Positions 11,684 to 24,624 of a DNA stretch of 64,000 nucleotides are shown here, piece by piece. This DNA is from Proteles cristata cristata. Taxonomy: Eukaryota; Chordata; Mammalia; Carnivora; Hyaenidae. The stretch's first letter is position 1, and the number at the start of each line of letters is the position of its first letter. A model generated the notes under the pieces. The model was not told where the DNA came from, did no database searches, and saw nothing but the letters and a program-made list of their open reading frames with translations. A program made the translations under genes and the position numbers. The stretch lies in assembly GCA_017311185.1 (NCBI GenBank), contig JAESUZ010003171.1, positions 744,001 to 808,000 of the forward strand, given 5' to 3'.

Positions 11684-12538
11684 TCAAGACATAGGTGTGA
11701 GGCATATATATTAGCAGTTCCTGGGACTGGAAGAGGAGAAGTATGGAGAACCTTGAAAAAGACCTTCTTCCAATATATTCTAGGACCATGGAAATTAACT
11801 GGGCCAAGAAACTTAGACTCTAGAAGTGTAGCAAGTGGGAAAGTCAAGGCTGAAGGAAATTCATTAAATTCAGGCACTTCTTGCAGATCAATATTAATAC
11901 CTACAAAACTGGAGGCTACAGTCTTGACGACCAAGTTCATTAAAAAGGATGTCTTTTCAAGGAAGCCAGAAGCCAAAGGAAACTTCCTCATATAACAAAT
12001 ATATATTGTACAGAGTTATGGGAAATAAAGTTGAAACCAGGAAAGTTATACTGTCAGACCCAAGGATGAGGCAGTCCCATGTTTAGAGGAAATGAGAGAT
12101 TCAGGAAAGGCTTGACAACATTAGTGAGACAATGAATGGTAGGGAGATGATTCAGTTACTATTAGATGGTAGTAGGGGTCTGAACTAGAGAGTGGTCCAC
12201 ACTGCTTCAAAAGCATGTGTGCACGGTGGAGTCAGCCACATTTCATAAGTTAGTATCTGTTTGAACCATGGGGTAGAAAGAACATAGTGAAAGTGTGGAC
12301 TAGGAATCTCCTAATTCTAGTCACTTGCATCTGATACTCCATTAATGAGCAGCAGACAAGGGATATTTGGAAAGAATTTAGATCTGACTAAAAAAACAAG
12401 GCACCCAAATTTGGAAACATAGACTGGGAGTTGGGAAAAGTTTCTATTAAAAAACAATGTAAATCTTGGTAAAACTATAGAGCAGAGATTTAGTTTTTGT
12501 AGAAACTGAGTAGACCTTTTACAAAGTTGTCTTCATGT
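11684..12538. other. Unassigned sequence, open in both strands at 11668-11995
   Basis: Two overlapping open stretches of 107 (minus) and 106 (plus) codons occupy the same ~325 bp. Neither has a recognisable domain or a supported start, and the flanks are ancient repeats, so I treat both as chance. The rest is non-coding. Confidence 0.5.
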
Positions 12539-12686
12539 CTGTGCTGCCCAATACAATGACCACTAGCCATGTGTTATTAAGTACATGAATTGTGGCTAGT
12601 ATGTCTGAGAACTGAACTTTTAATTTAATTATAATTTTGATTTAAATGGCATGTGTAGCTAGTGGCTACCATATTGGACAGCACAG
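12539..12686. mobile_element. MER5A-like hAT-Charlie non-autonomous DNA transposon
   Basis: Terminal inverted repeats are visible: CTGTGCTGCCCAATACAATG at 12539-12558 and CATATTGGACAGCACAG at 12670-12686. The interior carries ACTAGCCATGTG and GTGTAGCTAGTGGCTACC, as in MER5A. Length (148 bp) fits a slightly deleted copy. It has no coding capacity and would once have been moved by a hAT transposase. Confidence 0.88.
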
Positions 12687-12957
12687 TTATGAGACATCAA
12701 GTCTAGGGTTTAACTGACAGTGTGGAGACTCAGAAAGCAGTACCAGACACAGCTGAGGTAGAAATAAGGACAGACATTGCAGAAACACTTAGCAGTGTGT
12801 GTTCATTTTCAGGAATATATATGTGCTTATTTACAGTAGGTCTAGATTGTTCTAGGAACTTGAAAGGAACTAACCCTATAAGGACATCATTACATCATCA
12901 GTTTGTAAGTCTGGGCCCCAGAGAGGAGAGGGAAATGCAAGGCTTCAGTACACTTGA

Positions 12958-13072
12958 CTGTGAGATCCTTGAAGCCAGAAACTGGTTTTAATGTTTTTTA
13001 CTGCTGTATCCCTAGCACCTAGAAAGTAGTATTTAATAGATATTTGCTTCAATAATGAATAAAAGAACATAG
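12958..13072 (+). mobile_element. L2 3' terminal fragment
   Basis: TGTGAGATCCTTGAAGCCAG, then ACTGCTGTATCCCTAGCACC, then a terminal AATAATGAATAAAAGAA: the usual 3' end of L2 on the plus strand. Confidence 0.75.
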
Positions 13073-13919
13073 TATCTGATATTCCCTGAATCAATGCATT
13101 GGTGGAGATAGATTCTGGGAATCTGTGGAGACTTTGTTGGCCCCATAAAACAAAACTTAGATGACAAAAACAGTCACCAATTTCCCCTTTGGATAAATTT
13201 GCTTCTGGTTACTATGGCATTTTACAATTATTATTACTAGGAAGAAAGAATAATCGTTGCTATTGCCATCTGCAGCATGGGGGAGATTTGACCATCTTGA
13301 TATCGGTGAAGGAGGGACTTCAAATAGGGCTTGCTTTTGAAGAAATGATGTGATCCCTTACCTACTTCACAGAGGTTTTGGGAGAATTTATAAATATTTG
13401 GTCATTAAATACTCATAAAAATGCCTGTTAACCGCCTCCAGAGTCTGTCACAAAAGATGCTTCTTTGAATGTTTAGTGGATGCAGTGCTGTCAGTGAAAA
13501 GGCAGACAGACACTGAGGAAAGGGCATTCATACTTTTTGTTTATTTCTAATGCTTGTTTTTTTTTTCTTTTTCTGGGTATGAAAACAGTGGTTGTTTATT
13601 AAAAAGAAAAACATTTAAATACTGAAAAGGTTAATCAAGAAAATGAACAATAACTTCAAATCAACTACATATTAAAAATACATATATATCTCCACATATC
13701 TACATATCTCTATAATATATCTCTTTGTCTCCTTTATACATACTCATTCATACATTCATGTATACTTTGGATACTTTGTACCATTTTCCACAACTACTCT
13801 TCTGAGTGTTTATGTGTATGTGTGTTAAAATGCTTAACAGTTCTGTATTCCACTTTTTCACTTTTGATGATGGTGGAGTGTCATCGACAACATGAATTTT
13901 AGGCTGAAAAGTCGCTTTC
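13073..13919. other. Unassigned AT-rich sequence
   Basis: No gene. Includes a T-rich run (about 13556-13570) and an ATCT/ATAT-rich low-complexity stretch (about 13676-13730). Confidence 0.5.
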
Positions 13920-14429
13920 ACAGATATTCTGCAGTTTCCAATAGTCTATTGATAGAAACTTGTTTTCATTTTTTACACTATGATAAATTTTGATGCAATA
14001 ATCATTATTTTGCACCAACTCTTGCCTGTATATCTACTCTTTCTCTCTCCCTACCCCACCTTCCCTTCCTCCCTGTCTTTCTCTCTCTCTCCCCCTCTCC
14101 CCAACTTGCCTCCCTCCCTTTCTATCACTTTTACATAAATTACTAAATGTGATGTATTTGGAATAAAGGACAAATATCCACTAAGGTTTCTGGAAAATTT
14201 TGAAAACTGTTTTATAGTAAGGTTACCCAAATTTACACTCTCATTTGGAGTGCATAAAACTGCTCATAAAATTCACTCTCTCTAGTATTGAATGTTTTAA
14301 AAAATCTATTTTAATATGATGAGCAAAAAATCAATATTACTTTAATTTGCATCACTGATTACTTGTGAGGCTGATCTTGTGAACATGTTTTCTGGCCTCT
14401 GTACATTGCTCATGTTGAGTGGCCACATT
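13920..14429 (-). mobile_element. Ancient L1M fragment, first part of a split host element
   Basis: Antisense L1M ORF2 C-terminal and 3' region: GATGCAATAATCATTATTTT, then ATTTACACTCTCATTTGGAG, then CTTTAATTTGCATCACTGAT. The same element appears to resume at about 20330 after L1-B. A CT-rich low-complexity tract lies inside it (about 14038-14125). Confidence 0.65.
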
Positions 14430-14689
14430 TTGTGTACAGAAAACATACAGTGTATTATTAGTTTCAGGTGTACAATATTGTGATTGAACACTTTTATAAT
14501 CACCCAGTGCTCATCACTACAAGTGCACTTCTTAATCCGCATCACTTATTTAACCCTCACCCACCCACTTCTTCTCTGGTAACCATCAGTTTTCTGAAAT
14601 TAAAAGTCTATTTCTTGGTTTGTTTCTCTCTCTCTCTCTCTCTCTTCCTTTTTCCCCCAAAGCTCATTTTTTGTTTCTTAAATTCCACA

Positions 14690-17600
14690 TATGAGTGAAA
14701 TGTAGTACTTGTTTTTCTCTGACTTATTTCACTTAGCATTATACTCTCTAGCTCCATCCATGTTACTGCAAATGGAAAGATTTCATTCTTGTCCATGATT
14801 GAATAACATTACTTTGTGTGTATACAAACACACACACATGTACACCACATATTCTTTATCCATTCATCAATTTATAGAGACCTGGGGTGCTTCCATATCT
14901 TGGCTTTACAATAACCTGCAATAAACAGGGGTGCATGCATACCTTTGAATTACTGTTTTTGTGTTCTTTGGGCAAATATCCAGTAGTGTGATTCCTGGAT
15001 CTTGGGGTAGTTCTATCTTTTACTTTTTCAGGAATCTTTAAATTCTTTTCCACACTGGCTGCACCAGTTTGCAGGAGGGTTTGTTTTTCTCCACATCCTC
15101 ACCATTATCAGTGTTTCTTATATTGTTGATCTTAGCTATTTTGACAGGTATGAGGTCATATCTCATTGTAGTTTTGGTTTCTATTTCCCTGATGGTAATT
15201 GATGATGAGCATCTTTTATGTGCCAGTTGGCCATCTGTATGTCATTGAAGAAATGTCTGTTCATGTCTTCTGCCTATTTTTAATTGGATCATTTATTTTT
15301 GGGTATTGGGTTTTATAAGTTCATTATGTATTTTAGATACTAACGCTTTACCAGACATGTCATTTGCAAAGGTCTTCTTCCATTCAGGATATTGCCTTTT
15401 AGTTTTGTTGACTTTTTGCTGTGTTAAAGCTTTTTTATTTTGAAATAGTCCTAATAGTTTATTTTTGCTTTTGTTTTCTTGCCTGAGAAGATACATCTAG
15501 AAAAAAGTTGCTACCATTGATGTCAAATAAGTTGCTATGTGTTCTTTTCTAGGATTTTGATGGTTTCAGGTCTCATATTTAGGTGTTTCATCCATTTTGA
15601 GTTTATTTTTTCTCTATGGTATACAAAAGTGGTCCAGTTTTATTCTTTGTCACGTAGCTATCCAGTTTACCAATACCATTTGTTAAAGGAACTGTATTTT
15701 CCCCAGTGGATATGCTTTCCTGCTTTGTCAAAGATCAATTGACCATATAATTGTGGGTTCATTTCTGGGTTTTCTACTCTGTTCCGTGTGTCTATTTTTG
15801 TGTCAGTGCCACTGTTTTGATGACTACAGCTTTGTAATATAATCTGAAGTCCAGAATTATAAGGACTCAGCTTTGTTTTCCTTTCTCAAGGTTGCTTTGG
15901 CTATTTGGGGCCTTTAGTGGTCCCAAACAAATTTTGGAATTGACTCTTCTAGTTCTGTGAAAAATGCTCTTGGCATGTTGATAGGAATTGCATTAAATTT
16001 GTAGATAGCTTTGGGTAGTATAGATATTTTATCAATATTTTCCCAATCTATGGGCATCTATCCATTTATTTGTGTCACCTTCAATTTCTTTCATCAGAGT
16101 TTTATAGTTCATGGAGTTCAAGACTTTCACTAATTGGTTAGGTTGATTCCTAGATATCTTATTATTTTTTGGTGCAATTGTAAATGGGATTAGTTCTGAG
16201 ATTTCTCTTTCTTCTGCCTCATTATTGGTATATAGAAATGCAAGAGATTTCTGTATGTTGATTTTTTATCCTGTGAATTTACTGAATTCATTTATCAGTT
16301 CTAGCAGATTTAGTGTGGAGTCTTTCGGGTTTTTGACATATAGTATAACATTATCTGCAAATAGTGAAAGTTTTAGTTCTTCCTTACAGATTTAGTTGTC
16401 TTTTTGTTGTCTGATTTCTGTGGCTAGAACTTCCCATACTATGTTAAATAACAATGGTAAGAATGGACATCCTTGTCTTGTTATTAACCTTCAGGGAAAA
16501 GCTCTCAGGTTTTTCCCTATTAAGCATGATGTTACCTGTGGGTTTCTCATATACCAGTTATTATCTAGAAGATATCTTCCCTTTAACCCTACTTTCTTGA
16601 GGATTTTTATCATGAATGGATGCTGTTTTGTCAAATGCTTTATCTGCATCTATTGAAATTATCAGGGGCGCCTGGGTGGCCTAGTCGGTTAAGCGTCTGA
16701 CTTTCGCTTGGGTCATGATCTCGCGGTTCGTGGGTTCGAGCCCCGCATCGGGCTCTGTGCTGACTGCCAGCTCAGAGCCTGGAGCCTGTTTCAGAGGTGA
16801 TTCCCTCTCTCTCTGACCCTCCCCTGCTCATGCTGTCTCTATCTCTCTCCTAGAAATAAATAAAAACATCAAAAAAAAAAAAAAGAAATTATCATATGGT
16901 TGTTATCCTTTCTTTCATTGATGTATCATGTTGATTATTTTTTTGAAATTTGAACCACACTTGCAGCCCAGGAATAAATCCCACTTGATCCTAGTGAATC
17001 CTTTTTTAAAATGTATTGTTGGATTTGGTTTGCTAGTATTTTGTTGAGGATTTTTGCATCTATGTTCATCACAGATACTACCCTATACTTCTCCTTTATA
17101 GGGTCTTTATCTGGTTTCAGTAAAAGGGTAATGCTGGCCTCAGAGAATGACTTTGGGCGCTTTCCTTCCTTTTCTATTTTTTGTAATAGTTTGAGCAGAA
17201 TAGGCATTAAATCTTCTTTAAATGTTTGTAGGATTTGTCAGTGAAGCCATTTGGCCATGGAAATTTTGTTTGCTGGGATGTTATTACTAATTCAATTTCT
17301 TTGTTGGTTATCAATCTGTTCAAGTTTTCTATTTTTTCTTGTTTCAATTTTGGTTGTTTATATATATTTATTTGTTTCTTCCAGGTTGTTCCATTTATTG
17401 GCATACAGTTTTTTTTAAAATAATATCTTCTTATGATTGTATTCCTGTGCTATTTGTTGTTATTTCTCCTCATTTGTGATTAACTTAATTTGGTCCTTTT
17501 TATTTTTTTATTGATAAGTTTATCAGTTTCATTGATTTTTTTCAAAGAAACAACTCCAGGTTTCATCTGTACTATTGCGTTTTCTTTTTGTTTTTGAGTT

Positions 17601-19000
17601 TCTATTATCATTTATTTCTGTTCTAATCTTTATGATTTCTGTATGTCTGCTCATTTAGTCTTAATTAATTATCAACTAGCTCCTTTAGGTGTAAGGGTAG
17701 GTTGTTTATCTGAGATTTTTCTTGCTTCTTGAGGTAGGCTGTATTACTATAACCTTCCCTCTTAGAACTACTTTTGCTGCATCTCAAAGATTTTGGATCA
17801 TTGTGTTTTCATTTTCTTTTATTTCCATGTACTTTTAAATTTATTCTTGTATTTCCTAACTGACCTATTCATTTTAGTAGTGTTATTTAACCTCCATGTT
17901 ATTTGTGGTCTTTCCAGATATTTTCTTGTAGTTGACTTCTAGTTTCATAGTGTTGTGGTTAGAAAAGATGTATGGTTTGGAAGGAAATAACAATGAAAAA
18001 AGATTCATGTTACACTTTTGATCTTCTTGAATTTGTTGAGGACTGTTTTGTGGCATAATATGTGGCTAATTTTGGAGAATGTTCCATTTGTCCTTGAAAA
18101 GAATGTGTATTCTGTTTTGGATTGGAATGTCCTAAACTTATCTGTTAAATCCATCTGGTTCAGTGTGTCATTCAAAGCCACTGGTTCCTTCTTTGTTTTG
18201 ATTAGACAATCTTTCCATTACTGTAAGTGGAGTGTTAAAGTCTTCTACATTATTGTATCATTACTGATTAAGTCCTTTATATGATTGTTTTATGTGTTTG
18301 GGTGCTGCCATATTGGGTGCATTAATATTTACAACTGCTATATTTTTTGTTGGGTTGTCCCCTTTATTATTTAATAGTATCTTTCTTTGTCTCTTGTTCC
18401 AGTCTTTATTTTAAAGTCTATTTGTTCAATATAAGTATTGCTACTCTTTCTTTTGATATCCATTTGGATAACAGATATTTTTCCATCCCCTCACTTTCAA
18501 GTCTCAGGTGTCTCTAGGTCGAAATAAGTCTCTGGTACACAGTATATAGATAGGTCTTGTTTTTTTTGTTTTCTTTTTAACCATTATTTTATCCTATGCC
18601 ATTTGATTGGAGTGTTTAGTGCATTTACTTTCAAAGTAATTAGTGAAAGATATGTATTTATTGCCATTTTATTCCTTGTTTTGTGGCTGTTTCTGAAGAT
18701 TTCTCAGATCCTTTCTTGTCTTTCATTCTTGGTTTGCTGGTTTTCTTTAGTGATATATTTGTATTTTTTTATTTTTCTTTTTTGCATATTTATTAGAGTT
18801 ATTTGATTTAAGGTTGCCATTACTTTTCTTTAAAACATTTTCTGCATATAGAGATATATTAAGTTATGGTCATTTACGTTTGAACCTATTCTTTACTCCT
18901 TTCCTTCATATGTTTTAGGTATATGGTGTGTATTGTACATTCTTTTATTTTGTAAGTTCTTTGGGTAATGTTTTACAGAAGTATTCATTTTTACCTCTTT
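14690..19000 (-). pseudogene. L1-B ORF2 remnant
   Basis: Decayed endonuclease/RT. The C-terminus reads MELESIMLSEISQRK near 14720-14760. C-terminal domain pieces are at 14856-15053 and 15293-15496. RT-domain sequence lies at 16935-17207 ([20 protein letters not shown], then [20 protein letters not shown]), which corresponds to the L1 RT block with LIPKPDKD and a [21 protein letters not shown] motif. A CAN-SINE at 16665-16884 splits the frame just downstream of the RT core. Multiple stops make it non-functional. Confidence 0.85.
16655..16894 (+). mobile_element. Young CAN-SINE in L1-B with intact promoter boxes
   Basis: Body 16665-16884 in sense: head GGGGCGCCTGGGTGGCCTAG, a canonical B box within GGTTCGTGGGTTCGAGCCCC, a CT-rich region, TCCTAGAAATAAATAAAAAC, and an A-rich tail of 14 A. 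Target duplication GAAATTATCA at 16655-16664 and 16885-16894 is perfect. The tRNA-Lys-like head contains A and B boxes for RNA polymerase III. Low decay indicates a recent subfamily. Confidence 0.96.
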
Positions 19001-19059
19001 TGTATTTGCTACTTTCAAATGGTCAATTTTGGATTGTCTTTTCCACTCACATTTTCATA

Positions 19060-20085
19060 TTCCTTGCAGGGCTTGTTCAATGGTCATAAACTCCATTAAT
19101 TTTTGTTTGGGCAATTCTTTTTAAGTTTATTTATTTATTTTTGAGAGGTGATGGCTAGTCAGAAAGAGGAAGAGAGAGAATTCCAAGCAGGCTCCACACT
19201 GCCTGACACAGGGCTCCATCTTGCAAACAGTGAGATCATGACCGGAGCAGAAATCAAGAGTCAGATGCTTAAACAACTGGGCCACCCAGCTGTCCCTTAT
19301 ATGGGAAACTCTTTATCTCTCCTTTTATTCTAAATGATAGCTGTTGGGGATAGAATATTCTTGCCTATAGAATTTTCCCATTCAGCCCTTTGAGTATATC
19401 ATTCCTCTCCCTTCTGGTTAGGAGCTTCCTGCTGAAAATTTTCCTGATAGCCTTATGGGGTTTCCCTTGTATGTCTCTGTCTCTGTCTCTTCTCCCACCC
19501 CTCACTGCCTCCCTCCCTCCCCCCCTTGTCTTGCTGATTTTCTTTATCATTGTATTTTGCCAATTTATTCACAATATGTCTTTGTGCGGATCTGCTTTTG
19601 TTGATTTTGTTGGTGATTTTTGTGCCTCCTGGATTTAGATATCTGTTTCCTTCCCTAGATTAGGGAAGTTTTCAGCTATTATTTCTTCATATAAATTATC
19701 TGTCCTCTTTTATTTCTTTTCTTCTGTAACTCCTGTGATGTAAATGTTATTATGTTGGATGAAGATGATAAATTCCCTAATTCTACTTTGTTTTCATCAT
19801 TTTTTCTTCTTTTGTCCAGCCTGATTACTTTCCATTGCTCTATCTTCCAATTCATTAATTCTTTCCACTGCTTTTTCCATCCTGATGATGATTGCATCAA
19901 GCTTGTTTCTAATCTCATGTATTGCACTCTTCATCCCTTATTGGCTTTTTTTGATCTTTGGTTAAAGGTCTCACTTATGTCTTCAACTCTATTTCAATTC
20001 CACTGAGTATCCTTACAATCACTACTTTAATTCTGCATCAGGTATGTTACTTACATCTCTTTTCCACAGATAATCCGGCCATGGC
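19060..20085 (-). pseudogene. L1-B ORF1 remnant
   Basis: Decayed ORF1p. The coiled-coil segment reads at 19679-19927 (RLETSLMQSSSGWKKQWKEL, then NWKIEQWKVIRLDK). The RRM and C-terminal part lie at about 19320-19680 with frame changes; the C-terminal end falls near 19060-19110, before the SINE insertion. Same layout as in L1-A. Confidence 0.75.
19108..19314 (-). mobile_element. Older CAN-SINE in L1-B
   Basis: Body about 19121-19297, reverse (GAGATCATGACCGGAGCAG, GCCACCCAGCTGTCCC at the head). Flanks TGGGCAATTCTTT (19108-19120) and TGGGAAACTCTTT (19302-19314) fit a diverged target duplication and correspond to L1 ORF1 sequence. Confidence 0.88.
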
Positions 20086-20329
20086 CTTGTCCTATTTTTC
20101 ATTTGGAGCTCATTTCTCTGTCTTCTCATTTTAAGTCTCTGTGCCTGTTTCTCTGTGTTAGGGAAATGAACTATGTCTTCTGTTCTTGCAGTTAATGGCT
20201 ATATGAAGAAAAGGTCTTGTAGTGCACTGCTGTATAGTATCCTCTTCCCCAGAGCCTGGAGCTTCTGGAAGTACATCCAGTGTGTGCTATCTGTGCTCTG
20301 ATATTTTGTCCTAAAAGCGGTCACTTCTT

Positions 20330-22486
20330 CATTGTGGCATTAAAAATAATTGTTGAAGAATTCTTACAAGATGGGAATAATATGTTGCAATAATGTCTTA
20401 GTTTGCCATTTGCTTCATAAATTTATTTTGGCCTATAAATTGTATATTGTACATATAATCTTTATATAATATCATCAATGGATTTATTCAATTATCTTTA
20501 AAATTAAGGCAGTTTTAATTATATAAACAAAATTGATCTTCCTCACTGTAAAATACTAAAAAAACAAAAGCAGAAGTTTATATTAGTCTTTACCTAATCC
20601 CATTGCCATCCCCTAAAATTCTCTTTTTATCAACTTTTGTGTATCATTGCAGACATGGTCTATATATTTCATTATCTACATATACCTGTAATAGTACATT
20701 TTCCCTTATTTTATTTTTTAAATTAATGTTATTTATTTTTGAGAGAAAGAGAGAGAAAACATGATTCAGGGAGGGGCAGAGAGAGAGGGAGACACAGAAT
20801 CTGAAGTAGGCTCCAGGCTCTCAGCTGTCAGCACAGAGCCTGATTTGGGGCTTGAACTTGCCAACCATGAAATCATGACCTGAGCCAAAGTTGGACGCTC
20901 AACTGACTGAGCCACCCAGGCACCCCACCTTATTTTACATTTTTAACAAAACTGTATTATATATTTATTTTTTGTCTTATGTTTTATGAACTACATGTCT
21001 TGAATATCTTTTGGTTGATGTATACTTTGAAAATCTATCTTTTACACACACACACACAATTGACTATATTTAGCCAATTTTTTGAAGGATATATTCATTT
21101 TCTATATGACTTTCTTTATATACAAAATATACATAGCATATATATAATATATATAAATGAATTGCATCAAAAGTCTTATATTGATCAATATCCTATATAT
21201 TTAACCAGGCTCCTAAAATCATATCCTGAATAACTAGTTCCCTATTGGTGTATATTGCTTTATCATCATTAGATTCTAATAAATTCTGTAATGTAGTTTA
21301 AGGCTAATTAGTCTATTCAATTAGCATCTATTATTCTACCAATTCAACTATCTTTTGGTTGTAATTTTATAATTACATATCCAGTAAAACCTGGGTAATT
21401 TTTTTTTTTACCACTTACTGAGACTGTTTCAATATTATCTGTGTTTTCTTTTAATCAAACATTCAAATAACTTTTGTAAGCCTTTCCTGCCTTTGCCAGA
21501 CAGAAGGAAACAATTTAAATCTTTATCAGAGTTATTTAAACACTACATATTGATTTAGGGAGACATAAACCTTTTACAATTTTGATATTCCTATCTAGAA
21601 ACATGATATATCTCATTTTTTTATGCATAGAATTTTTTTTGTTTAATTTCTAGAAGTTCTCCACATTTCTTATCAAGGTGTTCCATGCAGTGTTTTGTTG
21701 ATCTCATGAATAAAATATTTTCCCATGCCATCTTCCAATTTGTTGTTTCTGGTGCATTAGAAAGGTTTTGATTCACTTTAGATCTTGAGTCACATTCAGT
21801 TAATTATCTGTGTCTCCAGAGAAGCTACTTATAAATATTGGTATTTGTCTTCTTATTACTAATAGCAACAGCTTTTATTTGTGTTTCATGTCTTCTTATC
21901 TTGGTCAGTGTTTTAAAATGATGTGAGATAGCCATAGGGATAGTAGGAACTTTGTCATAATCCTCATTTAAGTAAAAACATGTTTTCCAATATTTTCTAT
22001 TAGCCATAATATTAACTTTAATGATTGATAATTAATATTATATTAAAATAGATGTCATGTTAAAAAAGTTCATTTATCTATGCTTGGTTTTCATTAATTT
22101 TCCTAATATCAATAATGAAATAAAAATAATGAAATAAATCCTACTTGTTTGTTATAAATTCTTCTAATATACTAATACAGTATTTGTCAGTAATTTATAG
22201 AATATTTACAACTGCATTCATAAACTTTATTAGCCTAGAGTTATGGGTTATATTAATCATGGTTTCCTTCTTCAAGTGATATTTGAACCTTAAAATAATT
22301 TGATAAACTTTCAATATTTTTCCAAGTGATGAAATATTTAACATGACATTGGAATTGTTTTATTAGAAATCTAAATGAAATCCATAGTAAAACTCTGGCT
22401 GCGGTAAGACTTTGATTATTTTGTATTCTTTCCAGTAGGTATTAGACATTTGTTTTCAAAGATTTGTTGAATTAGTTTTCATCAGT
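20330..22486 (-). mobile_element. Ancient L1M host, second part (ORF2 RT region)
   Basis: Antisense L1M ORF2, collinear with known L1M order: TTTGCCATTTGCTTCATAAA (about 20400), TCTATTATTCTACCAATTCA (about 21330), GAAACATGATATATCTC (about 21598), AAATAAATCCTACTTGTTTG (about 22131), TTCATAAACTTTATTAGCCT (about 22218). A CAN-SINE interrupts it at 20719-20927. It continues the fragment at 13920-14429 across L1-B. No reading frame remains. Confidence 0.65.
20704..20944 (-). mobile_element. CAN-SINE in the ancient L1M
   Basis: Body about 20719-20927, reverse (CTGAGCCACCCAGGCACCCC at the head end). Flanks CCTTATTTTATTTTT (20704-20718) and CCTTATTTTACATTTTT (20928-20944) are the target duplication. 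Confidence 0.93.
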
Positions 22487-22730
22487 TAAAAATATCCCAT
22501 AAAGGGGGCATCTGTAAAGGTGGCTGAGTTGGGTAAGCATCTGTCTTTGGCTCAGGTCATGATCTCATCGTCCGTGAGTTTGAGGCCTGCATCAGGCTCT
22601 GTGATGACTGCTTGGAGCCTGAAGCCTGCTTTGGATTCTGTGTCTCCCTCTCTCTGCCCCTCCTCTACTCACTCTCTCTGTCTCTCAAAAATGAATAAAT
22701 GTTTAAAAATTTTTAAAAATATCTTGTAAA
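22486..22730 (+). mobile_element. CAN-SINE, sense orientation
   Basis: Body about 22504-22712: head GGGGGCATCTGTAAAGGTGG (diverged), then CTCAGGTCATGATCTCATCG, a CT-rich middle and AAAAATGAATAAATG tail. Flanks 22486-22503 and 22713-22730 (core TTAAAAATATC..GTAAA-like) match at about 16 of 18 bases. Confidence 0.9.
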
Positions 22731-22799
22731 ATATCTTTTTCATTAAAAGTTTTGAATTTGTTGGTATAGCTTTTTTTTAAAGGTTTATTTACTTGCGCA

Positions 22800-23023
22800 C
22801 TGATTTACTTTTTTAAAGTTTATTTATTTATTTATTTATGAGAGACAGACAGTGGGGGTGGGACAGAGAGAGGGAGAGATAGAGAATCCCAAGTAGGCTC
22901 TGCACTGACAGTGTTCATGCAGAACACTCTGCACAGAAGTAGAGTTGGAACTCATGAACCATAAAATCATGACCTGAGCTGAAACCAAAAATCACATGCT
23001 TAACCAACTGATCAATCCAGATG
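22800..23023 (-). mobile_element. Diverged CAN-SINE abutting the 3' end of L1-C
   Basis: Reverse orientation: TATTTATTTATTTATTTATG tail region at left, GAGAGACAGACAGTGGGGGT, then AAATCATGACCTGAGCTGAA and a degenerate head. It lies directly against the L1-C 3' end, which suggests insertion into or next to the L1 poly(A) tail. Confidence 0.82.
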
Positions 23024-23458
23024 CTGCTATTTAATTTTATTTGAATCCAAGTTAGTTAACATATACTGTAATAATGGTTTCAGGAGTAGGATTTAGTGAT
23101 CCATCACTTACATTTAACACCCAGTGCTCATCCTGACAAGTGCCCTGCTGAATGAGCATCGCCCATTTAGCCCATCCCCTGACCCAATACCCCTCCAGCA
23201 ACCCTCAGTTTATTCTTGTACTTAGGAGTCTCTTATGGTTTGACTCTCCATAGAGTCAGGCCTCTCCCTGTTTTTATCTTATTTTTCCTTCCCTTCCCCT
23301 ATGTTCATCTGCTTTGTTTCTTAAGTTCTATACATGAGTGAAACCATATATTTATCATTCTCTGACTTATTTTGCTTAGCATAATACATTCTATTTCCAT
23401 CCATGTTATTGCAAATGGCAAGATTTAATTTCTTTTGATCATCACATAATATTCCATT

Positions 23459-23509
23459 ATGTATATGTGTGTATTTATATGTGTATATACACACACATAT
23501 ATACATACC
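23459..23509 (+). repeat. TG/TA microsatellite in L1-C
   Basis: Alternating TATATGTGTG and ACACACATATAT units replacing the short spacer normally found at this L1 ORF2 position. Confidence 0.75.
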
Positions 23510-24624
23510 ACATCTTCCTTATCCATTCATTAGTCAATGGACATTTGGCTTCTTTACATAATTTGGCTATTGTTGATAGTGCTACTCTAAACATTGGGGT
23601 GCATGTGCCCCTTTGAATCAGCATTTTTGTATCCTTTTGTTAAATACCTACTAGTACAATTCCTGGGTTGTAGGGTAACTGCATATTTTAATTTTTTGAG
23701 GACCTTCCATACTCTTTTCCAGAGTGGCTGCACCATTTGCATTCCAACCAACAGTGAGAAAGGACACCCCTTTCTCTGCTTCCTCACCAATATCTGCTGT
23801 TTTGTGAGTTGTTACTTTTAGCCATTCTGACAGGTCTGAGTGGTATCTTACCGTGGTTTTGATTTGTATTTCCCTGAGGATAAGTGATGTTGAACATCTT
23901 CATGTGTCTTTAGCCATCTGGATATCTTCTTTGGAAAAGTGTCTCTTCATGTGTTCTTACCATATCTTCACTGGATTATTTGTATTTGGGTGTTGAGTTT
24001 GATTAAGTCCTTTACAGATTTTGGATACTAACATTTTATCTCATATGTCATTTGCAAATATCTTCTCTCATTCGGTCAGTTGCCTTTTAGTTTTGTTAAT
24101 TATTTCCTTTACTGTGCAGAAGATTTTAATCTTGATAAGGTCCCAATAATTCATTTTTCTTTTTGTTTCCGTTGCTTCAAAAGACATGTTTGGTAAGAAG
24201 TTGCTGTGGCTGAGGTCAAAGAAGTTGCTGCCTATTTTCTCCTGTAGGATTTTGATGGTTTCCTGTTTTACATTTAGGTCTTTCATCCTAGATTGTTTAT
24301 TTTTGTGTATGGTCTAAGAAAGTGGCCTAGGTTCATTCTTCTGCATATCATTGTCCTGTTTTCCTGACACTATATGCTGAAGAGACTTTTTTTTCCCCAT
24401 TGGATATTCTTTCCTGCTTTGTCAAAGATGAATTGGCCATAAATTTGTGGGTCCATTTCTCGATTTTCTATTCTGTTCCATTGATCTATGTGTCTATTTT
24501 GGGGGCTGTAATACACTGTCTTGATGATTACAACTTTGTAAAACAATTTGAAGTTGGAATTGTGATGCCTCCAGTTTCAGTTTTCTTTTTCAGGATTGCT
24601 TTGCCCATTTGGCAAAATCTGGTT

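Larger units (their letters stand above)
14430..20315 (-). mobile_element. L1 retrotransposon B, antisense, nearly full length
   Basis: On the minus strand: short 5'UTR remnant (20315 to about 20090), ORF1 (about 20085-19060), ORF2 (about 19000-14690) and 3'UTR (about 14690-14430). The 3'UTR matches the carnivore L1 type with TTTCAGGTGTACAATATTGT and GCTCATCACTACAAGTGCAC. It is 5'-truncated within the 5'UTR compared with L1-A. Two CAN-SINEs are inserted (16665-16884 and 19121-19297). Frames are broken throughout. It sits inside the ancient L1M. Confidence 0.9.

Noticed and set aside
11668..11995. Overlapping open frames of 106-107 codons on both strands
   Set aside because: Mirror-image openness over the same bases with no motif in either. 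Flanked by ancient repeats.
16665..16760. A tRNA gene, because of A and B box-like sequence
   Set aside because: It is the tRNA-Lys-derived head of a CAN-SINE, followed by the CT-rich body and poly(A) tail and bounded by a target duplication.
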